Shown here: positions 44,125-53,334 of the stretch, piece by piece
Position numbering within the stretch: position 1 is the first letter of the stretch
Layout of the letters: every line of letters starts with the position of its first letter
From: Rhodocyclaceae bacterium
GTDB lineage: Bacteria > Pseudomonadota > Gammaproteobacteria > Burkholderiales > Rhodocyclaceae
Direction: 5' to 3'
Length of the DNA: 64,000 bases
NCBI GenBank assembly: GCA_030681195.1
Contig: JAUXXJ010000008.1
Location: 62,001 to 126,000 of the forward strand
The notes under the pieces: model-generated
The model's database searches: none
What the model was told of the DNA's origin: nothing
What the model saw: only the letters and a program-made list of their open reading frames with translations
Position numbers and translations under genes: made by a program

Positions 44125-45940
44125 CGGACTTGGCGAGATTGCGTGGTTTATCGACGTCATTGCTGCGTCTGACGGCAGCATGATAGGCCAGCAGTTGCAA
44201 AGGCAGCGTGTAAGCGATCGGAGACAGGAAACCGGAGCTGTCCGGCATGCGGATGACGTGCATGCCTTCGTCTTCATCAATCCTGACGTTGCGGTCTGCC
44301 AGTACGTATAGCTCGCCGCCACGCGCACGGACCTCCTGCAGGTTTGACTTGAGTTTTTCGATCAGGGTATTCCTGGGTGCAACCGCAATTACCGGCATGG
44401 CGGCACTCACTAGCGCGAGCGGACCGTGCTTGAGCTCGCCGGCCGCGTAAGCTTCGGCGTGGATGTAGGAGATTTCTTTAAGCTTGAGGGCGCCTTCCAT
44501 GGCAATCGGATAGTGCATGCCGCGTCCGAGGAAGAGTGCGTGATCGAGGGTATGGAGTTTGTCGGCCCAGCGCTCGATCTGTGGCTCGAGTTCGAGAATG
44601 CGACACAGCGTGGTGGGGAGATATCTCAGGTCATTTAGTAATTCCTGCTCACGTTCGCGGGATAGTCGCTTGTGCAGCTTGGCGATAAGCATGGCGAGGA
44701 GGCTGAGCGCGACCAGTTGTGTCGTGAATGCCTTGGTTGAAGCAACGCCGATTTCCGGGCCTGCCTGTGTCAGAAAGTGTAGGTCAGTGGCCCTCACCAG
44801 GGATGACTCATGGACGTTGCAGATGCTCAGGCTGGCAAGATGACCCCGCGACTTGGCATAACGCATGGCGGCGAGCGTATCGGCGGTTTCGCCCGATTGC
44901 GATATGGCGATGACCAAGGTGTGCGGATTCGCTACCGGCTCCCGGTAGCGGTACTCGCTGGCAATCTCGACACTGCAGGCCATCCCGGCAAGACTTTCGA
45001 TCCAGTAGCGCGCGACCATGGCGGCGTGATAGCTGGTGCCGCAGGCAATGATTAATACGGCCTTGGTGGTGCGTAATACGCGTTCAGCCTCGGTGCCAAA
45101 AATCGCCGGTGTCAGCGAATCGTCTCCTTGGATAACAGCGAGCGTGTTTGCCACGGCGGTGGGTTGCTCGAAAATCTCTTTTTGCATGTAGTGCCGGTAG
45201 CCACCCAATTCAACGGCTGCATCGCTCTGTGTCGTTCGACTGATGGGCCGTTGCACAGTTTTGCCTTGTGCGTCGATGATTTGTACGCTCGTCAGCGTGA
45301 TGTCGGCGCAGTCGCCATCTTCCAGATAAACGATCTGCCGGGTTACCGCAACGAGCGCAGCAGCGTCGGAGGCCGCATAGTTTTCTCCGTTGCCAAGACC
45401 GAGTAGCAGGGGGGCACCATTGCGAGCCACGACCAGGTGTTGCGGATCATCCGCACAGATTACGGCGATGGCGTAAGCGCCGCTCAGCTCGGTCACGGCC
45501 AGGCGAACTGCAGAGTGCAGTGTGGTGGTTGAGTTCAGCTTTGAATGGACGAGATGGACGATCACCTCGGTATCGGTATCCGACAGGAATTCGTAGCCCA
45601 TGTCGCGCAGTCGGGTGCGCATTTCGGCATGATTCTCGATGATGCCGTTGTGAACGACCGAGACACCCCCCGAAATGTGCGGGTGCGCATTTCGTTCGGA
45701 TGCTACGCCATGGGTTGCCCAGCGCGTATGGGCGATGCCAATGTCGCCGGCCAGATGATCGTCGGCAACCCGTGCCTCAAGAGCGATGACACGGCCCACC
45801 GAGCGAACCCGCTGCAGCTTTCCGTTAATGACGGCGACCCCGGCTGAATCATAGCCACGGTATTCCAGGCGCTTCAGCCCCTGTATCAATATCGGCACGA
45901 CGTTGCGAGTGGCGGAGATGGCGCTGACGATTCCACACAT
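44111..45940 (-). CDS. glmS: Glutamine:fructose-6-phosphate aminotransferase
   Basis: 609 residues, full length. The Cys nucleophile is in MCGIVSAI, followed by LKRLEYRGYDSAGVA, HTRWATHG and VHNGIIENHAEMR of the glutaminase domain. Two SIS domains hold CGTSYHAAMVARYW, SQSGETADTLAAM and STKAFTTQLVAL. The end AKSVTVE is the conserved C-terminus. It makes glucosamine-6-phosphate for UDP-GlcNAc, so it supplies both peptidoglycan and the HexNAc sugars of the eps locus. No glmU is nearby and no glmS ribozyme is expected in this group. Confidence 0.95.
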   Translation of the reverse strand: MCGIVSAISATRNVVPILIQGLKRLEYRGYDSAGVAVINGKLQRVRSVGRVIALEARVADDHLAGDIGIAHTRWATHGVASERNAHPHISGGVSVVHNGIIENHAEMRTRLRDMGYEFLSDTDTEVIVHLVHSKLNSTTTLHSAVRLAVTELSGAYAIAVICADDPQHLVVARNGAPLLLGLGNGENYAASDAAALVAVTRQIVYLEDGDCADITLTSVQIIDAQGKTVQRPISRTTQSDAAVELGGYRHYMQKEIFEQPTAVANTLAVIQGDDSLTPAIFGTEAERVLRTTKAVLIIACGTSYHAAMVARYWIESLAGMACSVEIASEYRYREPVANPHTLVIAISQSGETADTLAAMRYAKSRGHLASLSICNVHESSLVRATDLHFLTQAGPEIGVASTKAFTTQLVALSLLAMLIAKLHKRLSREREQELLNDLRYLPTTLCRILELEPQIERWADKLHTLDHALFLGRGMHYPIAMEGALKLKEISYIHAEAYAAGELKHGPLALVSAAMPVIAVAPRNTLIEKLKSNLQEVRARGGELYVLADRNVRIDEDEGMHVIRMPDSSGFLSPIAYTLPLQLLAYHAAVRRSNDVDKPRNLAKSVTVE

Positions 45941-45959
45941 ATTGAGCGTCCTTGGTCAG

Positions 45960-46355
45960 TCAGTTCGAATGATCAGAAGCCGGCAGAGAGGGCTGGCGGT
46001 TTTTTGCATGCCATTCACAGACCATGATCGCAACTACCGCCGCAGCGATATTGGTTGCCAGATCGGCCAGTTCAGCCGAGCGTCCGGGGATGGTTATCTG
46101 GCGCCATTCGTCGAAGCCACCGATGATGCCGATCAGGACGACCAGCAGCCAGGGTTTGCCACCGCCGATGCCAATGCGCAGTAGAACGGTCAGTGTTGCG
46201 TAGGCGATGAAATGCGCCAGTTTGTCCCAGGGAGATTGGAACAATCCGGCGGCAAAGGGTTGGGCGCCAAGAGTGAACATCAGCACGATGATCGCCGTGG
46301 CAATCGCGATGAAAAGAGGCTGTGGTCGGCTGTTCTCAAACACGACAATAGACAT
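45960..46355 (-). CDS. VanZ-like membrane protein
   Basis: 131 residues with four hydrophobic segments. FQSPWDKLAHFIAYATLTVLL and GIIGGFDEWRQITIPGRSAELADLATNIAAAVVAI are the VanZ-like signature. Such genes often accompany exopolysaccharide loci, with unknown function. The ATG at 46355 overlaps the manC stop by 20 bases. The longer frame to 46589 is a shadow of manC. Confidence 0.8.
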   Translation of the reverse strand: MSIVVFENSRPQPLFIAIATAIIVLMFTLGAQPFAAGLFQSPWDKLAHFIAYATLTVLLRIGIGGGKPWLLVVLIGIIGGFDEWRQITIPGRSAELADLATNIAAAVVAIMVCEWHAKNRQPSLPASDHSN

Positions 46356-47772
46356 CCTCAATGCGCACGATGTCGTCCTCCTTGAGATAGGAACCGGACT
46401 GGGTTTCGATGACTTCCAGCGGGATCTTGCCGGGATTTTCGAGTCGATGCGAAACACCGACCGGAATGTAGGTGGACTGGTTCTCCGAGAGCAGCACGAT
46501 TTCCTCGCCGCGGGTGACGCGTGCCGTGCCGCGTACGACGACCCAATGTTCGGCCCGATGGTGATGCATTTGCAGGGAAAGGCGGGCACCAGGATTGACG
46601 GTCAGTCGTTTGACACGGAATCGATCCCCACTGTCGATGTCCTCGTAACAGCCCCAGGGGCGCTCAACCCGCTGGTGGGTTCGGCATTCCTCCCGCTCTT
46701 GAGTCCGCAACAGTTCAACGGCCTCCTTTACCTGTTGCGCATTTTCGCGGGTCGCGACCAGCAGGGCGTCTGCCGTCTCGACAATGATCATGTTCTTGAG
46801 GCCGATGCCGACCACCATGCGCTGGGAGGAGTGCACATAGCTGTCGGTGACATCGTGTAAATGTATGTCTCCCCGGGTGACGTTTCCCTGAGGATCTTTC
46901 ACATCGGCCTCCCAAAGGGCTTGCCATGAACCGATATCCGACCAGGCAAAGCTGGCTGGCACGACGGCAGCGGCATGGGTGCGCTCAAGGATGGCGTGAT
47001 CGATGGAGATGGACCGGCAGCGTGCGAAAGCATCGAGTTCGATGTGCTGGTGGTCAGACGCCTCGACGATAGTATCGGCCGCTTGACGGCAGCATGCCGC
47101 CAATTCCGGTTCGAATTGCTCAAGTTCGGCCATGAACTGTGCGGCGCCAAAGAGAAAAATGCCGCTGTTCCAGTAGTGCCGACCTGACTGGGTGAAATGT
47201 TGGGCAATTTCCCGTTCCGGCTTCTCGATAAATGAGGTGACCTGGTGGCATCTCGGTACGTCTGGTAATGACTCGCCGCGTTCGATGTAACCGTAACCGC
47301 TTTCCGGGCTGGCCGGCGGCAATCCGAACACCACCAGGTGCTGCAAATTCAAGGCGGCCTCACCCAGTTCGATGGCGGCTCGAAATGATGCGTGATCGGG
47401 TATGTCGTGATCGGCTGGCATGATCAGCATGGCTGCGTGCGGATCTTCGCGCAGCAGTCGGCAGGCTGCGACGGCGACAGCGGGCGCCGTGCCGCGACCA
47501 CAGGGTTCTGTGTAAAGACGGTAGGGTCTGGCGCCAAGGGCACGGGCTTGTTCCTGAATCGTAAAGCGATGCGCCTGGTTTGCCACGATCAGTACCGGGC
47601 GGGATTCTGCATAGCCATTCAGCCGTTCCAGTGTGGCCTGAAACGGACTGCGCCCGCGCAATAACGGCAGGAACTGCTTGGGATGGCTTTCGCGCGACAG
47701 CGGCCAAAGACGTGTCCCTGAGCCGCCGCACAGGATCAGGGGATAAATGTTGAGTGGACGATCAGTAGGCAT
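46336..47772 (-). CDS. manC: Mannose-1-phosphate guanylyltransferase/mannose-6-phosphate isomerase
   Basis: 478 residues. The pyrophosphorylase domain begins YPLILCGGSGTRLWPLSRESHPKQFLPLL and contains LIMPADHDI and YGYIERGE. The C-terminal cupin (350-475) has RPWGCYEDIDSGDRFRVKRLTVNPGARLSLQMHHHRAEHWVVV, with the metal-binding residues. It makes GDP-mannose, the substrate of AlgD at 11362-12675. It overlaps epsB by 11 bases. Confidence 0.93.
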   Translation of the reverse strand: MPTDRPLNIYPLILCGGSGTRLWPLSRESHPKQFLPLLRGRSPFQATLERLNGYAESRPVLIVANQAHRFTIQEQARALGARPYRLYTEPCGRGTAPAVAVAACRLLREDPHAAMLIMPADHDIPDHASFRAAIELGEAALNLQHLVVFGLPPASPESGYGYIERGESLPDVPRCHQVTSFIEKPEREIAQHFTQSGRHYWNSGIFLFGAAQFMAELEQFEPELAACCRQAADTIVEASDHQHIELDAFARCRSISIDHAILERTHAAAVVPASFAWSDIGSWQALWEADVKDPQGNVTRGDIHLHDVTDSYVHSSQRMVVGIGLKNMIIVETADALLVATRENAQQVKEAVELLRTQEREECRTHQRVERPWGCYEDIDSGDRFRVKRLTVNPGARLSLQMHHHRAEHWVVVRGTARVTRGEEIVLLSENQSTYIPVGVSHRLENPGKIPLEVIETQSGSYLKEDDIVRIEDVYCRV

Positions 47773-49168
47773 TCTGTTTTTTCCAGACGACGAATACTGT
47801 CTTGAAGATGATCTGCAGGTCCAGGCGTAATGACCAGTTGCGCAGATAGGCGTGGTCGTAATCGATGCGGGCCTGCATCTTGTCGAGCGTATCGGTCTCG
47901 CCGCGCTGGCCGTTGACCTGTGCCAGCCCGGTGATGCCGGGCCTGACCTTGTGGCGGATCATGTAGCCGTCGATCAACTTGCGGTACATCTCGTTGTGGG
48001 CAATGGCATGCGGGCGCGGTCCGACGATACTCATTCTTCCCTGCAGCACGTTGATGAACTGCGGCAATTCGTCCAGCGAACTTGATCGCAGGAATGCCCC
48101 CAGTTTGGTCACGCGCGCGTCGTTTTGCGTGGCCTGACGAACCGTGTCGCCGTCTTCGCACACGGTCATGCTGCGAAACTTGTAGACCGTGATTTCGTGC
48201 CCATCAAGGCCATAGCGGCGCTGTTTGAAGATGACCGGTCCCGGTGATGACCACTTGATGGCGATGGCGATTGCCAGCATGAGCGGCGCAATCAAGATCA
48301 GGATCGCGGCCCCCAGGATCAGGTCGCTGGTGCGTTTCAACATGCCATCAGCCCCATAGAAAGGGGATTCGCATATGGCCAGAACAGGAATACCACCGAT
48401 CGTATCCATGCGCGCCTGGATCAGGTCGAACAGGAAAATATCCGGTACGAAATAGATGGATGCCGTGGTGTCGCGCAACTCGTCCAGCAGTTTGAGAATG
48501 CGTGGCTGCGACGTCATTGGCAGGTTGATGTAAATCAGGTCGACATGATGTTGCCTGACATAGTTGGGCAGTTGATCGAGGCCACCCATGAGGCCATCTG
48601 GGGTGGTTTCGTTAAGGCGCTCCAGACCGCGATCATCAAAATAGCCGGCAACATTGATGCCCAGCAAGGGCGAGCGGTGAATGGAAAGCTCCAGGCGGCG
48701 TGCCAATTCTCCACCGCCGGCGATCACGGCGACTCTCTGTACACCATCCGCTGTCATCAGGCGTGAAAGCAAGGGAGGCAGTGTCAGATGAACAGCGGAT
48801 AGCACCAGTGGTGTGGTCAGCATCCATAGCAGTAATACCCGCTGATCAAAGACGATGAGCGTGTGTGTGACCCAGCCGAGCATGAGGAGCAACGCGGCGA
48901 CCCATCCCCAATGGGTCAGCACTTCGGTGACCACGGTCAGTCGACTGGCTTCAGGACCGGGCATTTGTCCTGGAAACGTCAGGGAAAAGACCAAGAGGAT
49001 GAGAATCAGATGTGCACTGCCGAGAGGTTCATTGAATATCAGGCAGGCGATCAACAGGGTTGTGATGATCAGGGTGGGGGTGACCATGGCCAAGATGAGC
49101 CTGGTCGTACTGGGTGCGCTGCCGGGCAGTGAATGCCATGCGCGATCTGCGGTAATCATGTCGGCCAT
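47762..49168 (-). CDS. epsB: Undecaprenyl-phosphate sugar-1-phosphate transferase (EpsB-type)
   Basis: 468 residues. Four or five N-terminal spans, a CoA-binding-like domain (QRVAVIAGGGELARRLELSI) and a C-terminal catalytic domain (KRTSDLILGAAILILIAPLML, PVIFKQRRYGLDGHEITVYKFRSM, SLDELPQFINVLQGRMSIVGPRP). This is the WbaP/EpsB polyprenyl-phosphate transferase family. It primes the repeat unit on undecaprenyl phosphate, probably with glucose-1-phosphate. It is divergent from epsA. An alternative start is ATG 49159. Confidence 0.92.
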   Translation of the reverse strand: MADMITADRAWHSLPGSAPSTTRLILAMVTPTLIITTLLIACLIFNEPLGSAHLILILLVFSLTFPGQMPGPEASRLTVVTEVLTHWGWVAALLLMLGWVTHTLIVFDQRVLLLWMLTTPLVLSAVHLTLPPLLSRLMTADGVQRVAVIAGGGELARRLELSIHRSPLLGINVAGYFDDRGLERLNETTPDGLMGGLDQLPNYVRQHHVDLIYINLPMTSQPRILKLLDELRDTTASIYFVPDIFLFDLIQARMDTIGGIPVLAICESPFYGADGMLKRTSDLILGAAILILIAPLMLAIAIAIKWSSPGPVIFKQRRYGLDGHEITVYKFRSMTVCEDGDTVRQATQNDARVTKLGAFLRSSSLDELPQFINVLQGRMSIVGPRPHAIAHNEMYRKLIDGYMIRHKVRPGITGLAQVNGQRGETDTLDKMQARIDYDHAYLRNWSLRLDLQIIFKTVFVVWKKQNAY

Positions 49169-49211
49169 TGGGAATTTCGGTTGGCACCCATCAGGGCGGG
49201 GTTGTGCAACG

Positions 49212-49229
49212 TGACCAATCTAGTGGTCA
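49212..49229. promoter_or_regulatory. Palindrome between epsB and epsA
   Basis: TGACCA-ATCTAG-TGGTCA, a perfect 18-base dyad, 43 bases before the epsB start and 124 before the epsA start. A related half-site (TGACTGGTCA) lies near 50362-50371, upstream of epsL. The LuxR-type EpsA protein is an obvious candidate to bind it. Confidence 0.45.
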
Positions 49230-49353
49230 TGTCAGCCATCGCCGATGAACGGGTAGGCCGAGTTTGGTAGTGCATTTGGCCCAGCCGCCGTTTTTCACAT
49301 GCGTTTCACACTGGCTTGCTATTAAGTGGAGACAAACTAACCAGAGGTGGCAC

Positions 49354-50211
49354 ATGTATCCGAATACTCATGAAACTGTTGTCGACTATCCGCCGGTGGC
49401 GCTGCCATTGGAGATGAAACCTATTCCGGTGCTAGCCCCGGTACCCTTGTTGCCGGGGGCGATGGATATGGAGTCTGTAGCGCTTAATCTGGAGGCATCG
49501 CTGCGTATCTATACCCATCATCATTTATTCGGCTGGACACAAGGCCTGCTTCAAAATCTGATCCGCCATGAGGTGCTGATCTGTTCACTGCGTAAAGGCG
49601 CTTCCGAGCTGTCCCTGATTGAAGGTTTTTCTACGGCGCATCGCGATCCAAAACATTTCAGCCAACTGTATCGTCAGGATGTGGTCTGCACGGAAACGCT
49701 CGTCAAGAAGTGGACAGCGAATGATTTCAAGCCGATTGTGTTTGCTGTCGCAGATGAGACTGGCGTTGCCGAGTCGCCGCTGATGAGGGATTTTGTCCGT
49801 ATTGGCGCTAGCAGGATCATTGCACACGGGACGCACGATGCCAGCGCCAGAATGGTCAGTTTCTTCGTGTTCGCATGTCGGGATGGGGATGCGGATCCAG
49901 CAGACCTGCTTCAGGTCGAGATGCTGGTGCCCTTTCTGCATACGGCCTGGATGCGCACCCAGGTTGGGTTGGCTACAAACTCAGGTGAAAGCCCCTCCCA
50001 TCCGGAAGGGCGCGACCTGCTGACGAGGCGTGAGCAGGAAGTTCTGAAATGGGTCTATCTGGGCAAAAGCAATATCGAAATCGGGATTATTCTTGGTATC
50101 AGCCCCCTCACCGTGAAAAATCATGTTCAGGAAATATTGCGCAGACTGGATGTGCAGAATCGGACACAGGCTGTTGGCAAGGCGTTCAACCTTCGTATTC
50201 TCACTTGTTGA
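49354..50211 (+). CDS. epsA: EpsA-type LuxR-family transcriptional regulator
   Basis: 285 residues. A GAF-like N-terminal half (about 35-200, with LEASLRIYTHHHLFGWTQGLLQNLIRHEVLICSL) is followed by the LuxR helix-turn-helix (LTRREQEVLKWVYLGKSNIEIGIILGISPLTVKNHVQEILRRLDVQNRTQAV). This matches the EpsA regulators that sit at the head of exosortase-associated eps loci in Betaproteobacteria. AGAGGTGG precedes ATG 49354. It is divergent from epsB, with a perfect dyad between them. Confidence 0.87.
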   Translation: MYPNTHETVVDYPPVALPLEMKPIPVLAPVPLLPGAMDMESVALNLEASLRIYTHHHLFGWTQGLLQNLIRHEVLICSLRKGASELSLIEGFSTAHRDPKHFSQLYRQDVVCTETLVKKWTANDFKPIVFAVADETGVAESPLMRDFVRIGASRIIAHGTHDASARMVSFFVFACRDGDADPADLLQVEMLVPFLHTAWMRTQVGLATNSGESPSHPEGRDLLTRREQEVLKWVYLGKSNIEIGIILGISPLTVKNHVQEILRRLDVQNRTQAVGKAFNLRILTC

Positions 50212-50420
50212 GTATTGATGAGACTGATGCGAGGTGGAAATATCTCGAGAATGGCATGCGAATGCCTGTAGAATTGCTCGCCATGGAAATATGGCTTTCA
50301 GCTCAAGTAATTGGGTGGTTTGTCGATAGCCCAGAAAGTGTTGCACTGATGGCGCTTGTGACTGGTCATTTGTACGCGTAAGTCATTACGAAATTCACGG
50401 CCTTGAAGGGGGTTCTGCAA

Positions 50421-51629
50421 TTGAACTACCAATTACATGTAGTGCGCAGATACAGCGGCCTGGGTCGAGCGGTATTCGTTGCAACCCTGAGTCTGACAGC
50501 GTTCAATGTGTCGGCGGCGCCGACGCCAACGGACGACAAGGTCGACTTCTTCGTGGCCGAGAGGGTGACGACGGACAGCAACGTGTTCCGCGTTGCAAAT
50601 AATCGACAGAGCGATACCCATTCGACCACCACGGCAGGCCTCAACGTCGACAAGACCATCAGCCGGCAACGGTTTTTGGCTGGTGCCAGTCTGGATCTGG
50701 TTCGCTATAACCGGTTCTCTGATCTTAACCACCTTGGTCGCAACGCGCGCGCACTCTGGCTGTGGGAGCTTGGCAATCAGTGGAGCGGGCAACTTGGCTA
50801 TGCCGAAAGAAAGGCCCTGGGCTCGTTTTCCAATATTCCGGGGCGGAGTACCAATAACCTGAAGATTCAGCGACTGCATGCGGATGCTGCGTACATGCTG
50901 ACCCCCAGTTGGCAGTTGTTTGCTGGCGTTGCCCAGCAGGCACAGCGAAACAGTGATCAAGCCAGAGAAGTCAATGATGTGGATCTACGCACGTTGCAGA
51001 TGGCGGCTAACTTCATTACCCCGGCCAGGAATAAATTTGGTGTCGGTGTTACCCAGGATGATGGACAGCCTTTGCACCGCCAGACCGTAGGCGGGGCATC
51101 GCATAGCAATGCGTATACCCAGCGCGCCATTGACGTGCATACCGACTGGGCCCTTACCGGCAAGTCACATCTCAAGGCGCGTCTAGCCCAAGTGCAGCGC
51201 GACTACGATGAGCTGTCCTATCGCGATTACGACGGCACCACACTCCATGTGACGTATGACTGGCAGGCGACCGGAAAGCTTGCCTTGTCCGTGTTGGCGC
51301 AGCGGGACATCAGTCCGGATGAGGATCTTCAGACCAGTTTTGTTCTGATCAAGGGCATTGCCTTCCGTCCCAGCTATGCGTTGAGCGAAAAGGTCAAGCT
51401 GATGGCCAATGCCGATTTCAGCACTCGGGATTATCTTGGGAGTGTTGCTGCCGGCCCGACGGCAGGCCGTTCGGATCGCGTCAGACTACTTTCGGCAACG
51501 GCTTCCTACCAACCTATGCGTTCGTTGACTCTGCTGCTTTCAGGGCAGCGCGAATCGCGTTCGTCGAACATCGCCAATTACGACTACAAGGCAAACGTCC
51601 TCAACCTGAGCGGACGGTTCACGTTCTAG
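50421..51629 (+). CDS. epsL: EpsL-type outer-membrane beta-barrel protein
   Basis: 402 residues. A signal peptide ends near FNVSA. The rest is alternating beta-strand sequence with the terminal aromatic residue of outer-membrane barrels (LNLSGRFTF). Patterns such as FFVAERVTTDSNVFRVANN and RSDRVRLLSATASYQPMRSLTLLLSGQRE fit EpsL. It may form the outer-membrane exit for the polymer. The best start is TTG 50421, preceded by AAGGGGG at 8 bases. Another TTG lies at 50403, and no ATG is available. Confidence 0.85.
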   Translation: MNYQLHVVRRYSGLGRAVFVATLSLTAFNVSAAPTPTDDKVDFFVAERVTTDSNVFRVANNRQSDTHSTTTAGLNVDKTISRQRFLAGASLDLVRYNRFSDLNHLGRNARALWLWELGNQWSGQLGYAERKALGSFSNIPGRSTNNLKIQRLHADAAYMLTPSWQLFAGVAQQAQRNSDQAREVNDVDLRTLQMAANFITPARNKFGVGVTQDDGQPLHRQTVGGASHSNAYTQRAIDVHTDWALTGKSHLKARLAQVQRDYDELSYRDYDGTTLHVTYDWQATGKLALSVLAQRDISPDEDLQTSFVLIKGIAFRPSYALSEKVKLMANADFSTRDYLGSVAAGPTAGRSDRVRLLSATASYQPMRSLTLLLSGQRESRSSNIANYDYKANVLNLSGRFTF

Positions 51630-51634
51630 GCGCA

Positions 51635-52345
51635 CTATTGGGCTTGGTTGTGGGGTGCCTTCATCGTTCGCGCATAGAGGGCTAGATCGGCTGCGTAACA
51701 CGGGCATGACGCTTCCTGCAGCCCTTGGCGGTCAAGTATCCTGATGTCCCCACGGCGATAGCTGATCAGCGCTCGGCTTTGCAATGCAGAGGCAGCGCGG
51801 GTGATCCCGACCCGACGCACGCCGAGCATGCCAGCGAGGAACTCGTGGGTGATATGAAATTCCTCGGAATGCGCACGATCTTGCGTCATCAGCAGCCAGC
51901 GGGCGAGTCGTGCTTCCACGACATGAAATCGTGTGCAGACGGCGGTTTGTGCCAGTTGGCCCAACTGAATATAGAGGTAGCGCTTCAGCCCTCGTTGTAG
52001 CGCAGGCTGTTGCTTCAGTTCGTGCAGAAAGCGGCTTGCCCCGATCCGTAGCGCCGGTCCCGCTCCCTGCACCAGCATGTGTAACGGTGAAATGCTGACG
52101 CCCAGCAGTAGCGATATGCCCACCATGCCTTCATCCCCCACCAACCCGACTTCGAGGCTGGTACCGCTATCCAGAGGGGCAGTGATGAGAGAAATGAAGC
52201 TTGCCGTGGGAAAGTAAGCGTGTCTTATTCGAGAGCCAGACTCGATGAGCACTTCGCCGAATTTCAGATCGATTGGCTGACAGGCGGCCAGGAAATGCTG
52301 GCGCTCTTTGAGTGGCAAGGCGTCCAGTAGGCGATTAGATGGCAT
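51635..52345 (-). CDS. Crp/Fnr-family transcriptional regulator
   Basis: 236 residues. A cNMP-binding-like sensor domain (about 20-130: LKFGEVLIESGSRIRHAYFPTASFISLI, GLVGDEGMVGISLLLG) joins a C-terminal winged helix with EFLAGMLGVRRVGITRAASALQSRALISYRRGDIRILDRQGLQEASCPCY. The four Fe-S cysteines of Fnr are absent. The ligand is unknown; regulators with the ASCxCY end are common near stress genes in Betaproteobacteria. The start ATG 52345 has GGAA upstream. It converges with epsL and is divergent from ompA. It is the best local candidate to bind the GTGCG-CGCACAG palindrome, by inference only. Confidence 0.85.
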   Translation of the reverse strand: MPSNRLLDALPLKERQHFLAACQPIDLKFGEVLIESGSRIRHAYFPTASFISLITAPLDSGTSLEVGLVGDEGMVGISLLLGVSISPLHMLVQGAGPALRIGASRFLHELKQQPALQRGLKRYLYIQLGQLAQTAVCTRFHVVEARLARWLLMTQDRAHSEEFHITHEFLAGMLGVRRVGITRAASALQSRALISYRRGDIRILDRQGLQEASCPCYAADLALYARTMKAPHNQAQ

Positions 52346-52438
52346 GCGTTTATTCCAATGGGGATTCTGCAGCCTGACATGCCACTCAGTGTTTGTCGGG
52401 GCGCTGGCGCACACAGCGCTGAATAATGCATCGCTCCT

Positions 52439-52463
52439 GAAAAGTCGGCGCTGGCAGGATGGC
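52439..52463 (-). repeat. 25-bp dispersed repeat, copy 7 (intergenic)
   Basis: GAAA, core AGTCGGCGCTGG, then CAGGATGGC. It lies upstream of both the Crp/Fnr gene and the ompA-like gene, between their start regions. Confidence 0.7.
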
Positions 52464-52507
52464 ACATTGAATGGCAAAGGTGCTGCCATGCGCAAGCGGT
52501 TGACGTA

Positions 52508-52525
52508 ATGCGCGCTAGCGTACAG
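52508..52525 (+). promoter_or_regulatory. Stress-type palindrome, copy 5
   Basis: ATGCG-CGCTAG-CGTACAG, 6-base centre, ending 58 bases before the ompA-like start codon. It is close to copy 3 (5358-5375) in sequence and spacing. Confidence 0.55.
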
Positions 52526-52582
52526 AGAGCATCCTGAGAGTTGTGGATCATGTCATGACGCAATTACGAATCGAGGACTATC

Positions 52583-53284
52583 ATGACAAATACATTCAAT
52601 GTAAAACAAGTCGGCCGGGCCGTATCTTGCGCTCTGGCCGCATTGGCTTTAGGGTTTGTGTCGGGTGCTGCAAGTGCCCAGATCAGCCCGACGACCACCG
52701 GTTATCTCACGGATCAGCGTGGTGTCGTGGCCAAGAGCGGCCATGGCCTGTGTTGGCGCACGGGCTACTGGACGCAAGCCATGGCAATCGCCGAGTGCGA
52801 TCCCGATCTGATGCCCAAGCCTGTGGCTGCAACAGATCCATCCCCGCAACCGGCTGTCGCCATGGCACCCGTGGCGCGCGTAACCGAGCGAACGACCCAG
52901 CGCGTGACGTTCGATGCCGATGCCCTGTTCGACTTTGACAAGGCAACGCTGCGACCGGCCGGACGGGCAAAGCTGGATGAATTCTCCGACAAGTTGAGCA
53001 GCATCAGCCTTGAAGGGATCACGGCTATCGGGCATACCGATCGCTTTGGTTCCGAGGCGTACAACCAGCTTCTTTCGGAACGACGCGCCGAGTCCGTCAA
53101 GTCTTATCTGGTGGGCAGGGGCATCGAGCCCAACCGCATTACCACCGAAGGCAGGGGTGAAACGCAGCCAGTCACGCCAGCGGGTCAGTGTTTGGGACCC
53201 AGGAATGCAAAGGTGGTGGCCTGTCTTCAGCCTGATCGACGTGTCGATGTCGAACTGACTGGTCATCAGGTGTCCTCCCGTTAA
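52583..53284 (+). CDS. OmpA-family outer-membrane/periplasmic protein
   Basis: 233 residues with a signal peptide (ends SGAASA). A short region with two Cys (HGLCWRTGYW, IAECDPD) is followed by a C-terminal OmpA peptidoglycan-binding domain: FDFDKATLRPAGRAKLDEFSDKL, ITAIGHTDRFGSEAYNQLLSERRAESVKSYL and CLQPDRRVDVEL. It probably anchors the outer membrane to peptidoglycan. There is no clear 8-strand barrel. Stress-type palindrome upstream. GAGGA precedes the ATG. It leads a run of small envelope genes. Confidence 0.88.
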   Translation: MTNTFNVKQVGRAVSCALAALALGFVSGAASAQISPTTTGYLTDQRGVVAKSGHGLCWRTGYWTQAMAIAECDPDLMPKPVAATDPSPQPAVAMAPVARVTERTTQRVTFDADALFDFDKATLRPAGRAKLDEFSDKLSSISLEGITAIGHTDRFGSEAYNQLLSERRAESVKSYLVGRGIEPNRITTEGRGETQPVTPAGQCLGPRNAKVVACLQPDRRVDVELTGHQVSSR

Positions 53285-53334
53285 TCGCTTTACCCCAAGT
53301 CCATCTGCAACACAGTCCACATAAAGGAACTTCC

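Noticed and set aside
52390..52425. Another stress-type palindrome (GGGCGCTGGCGCACACAG)
   Set aside because: Only one half-site fits and the spacing to any start is wrong.
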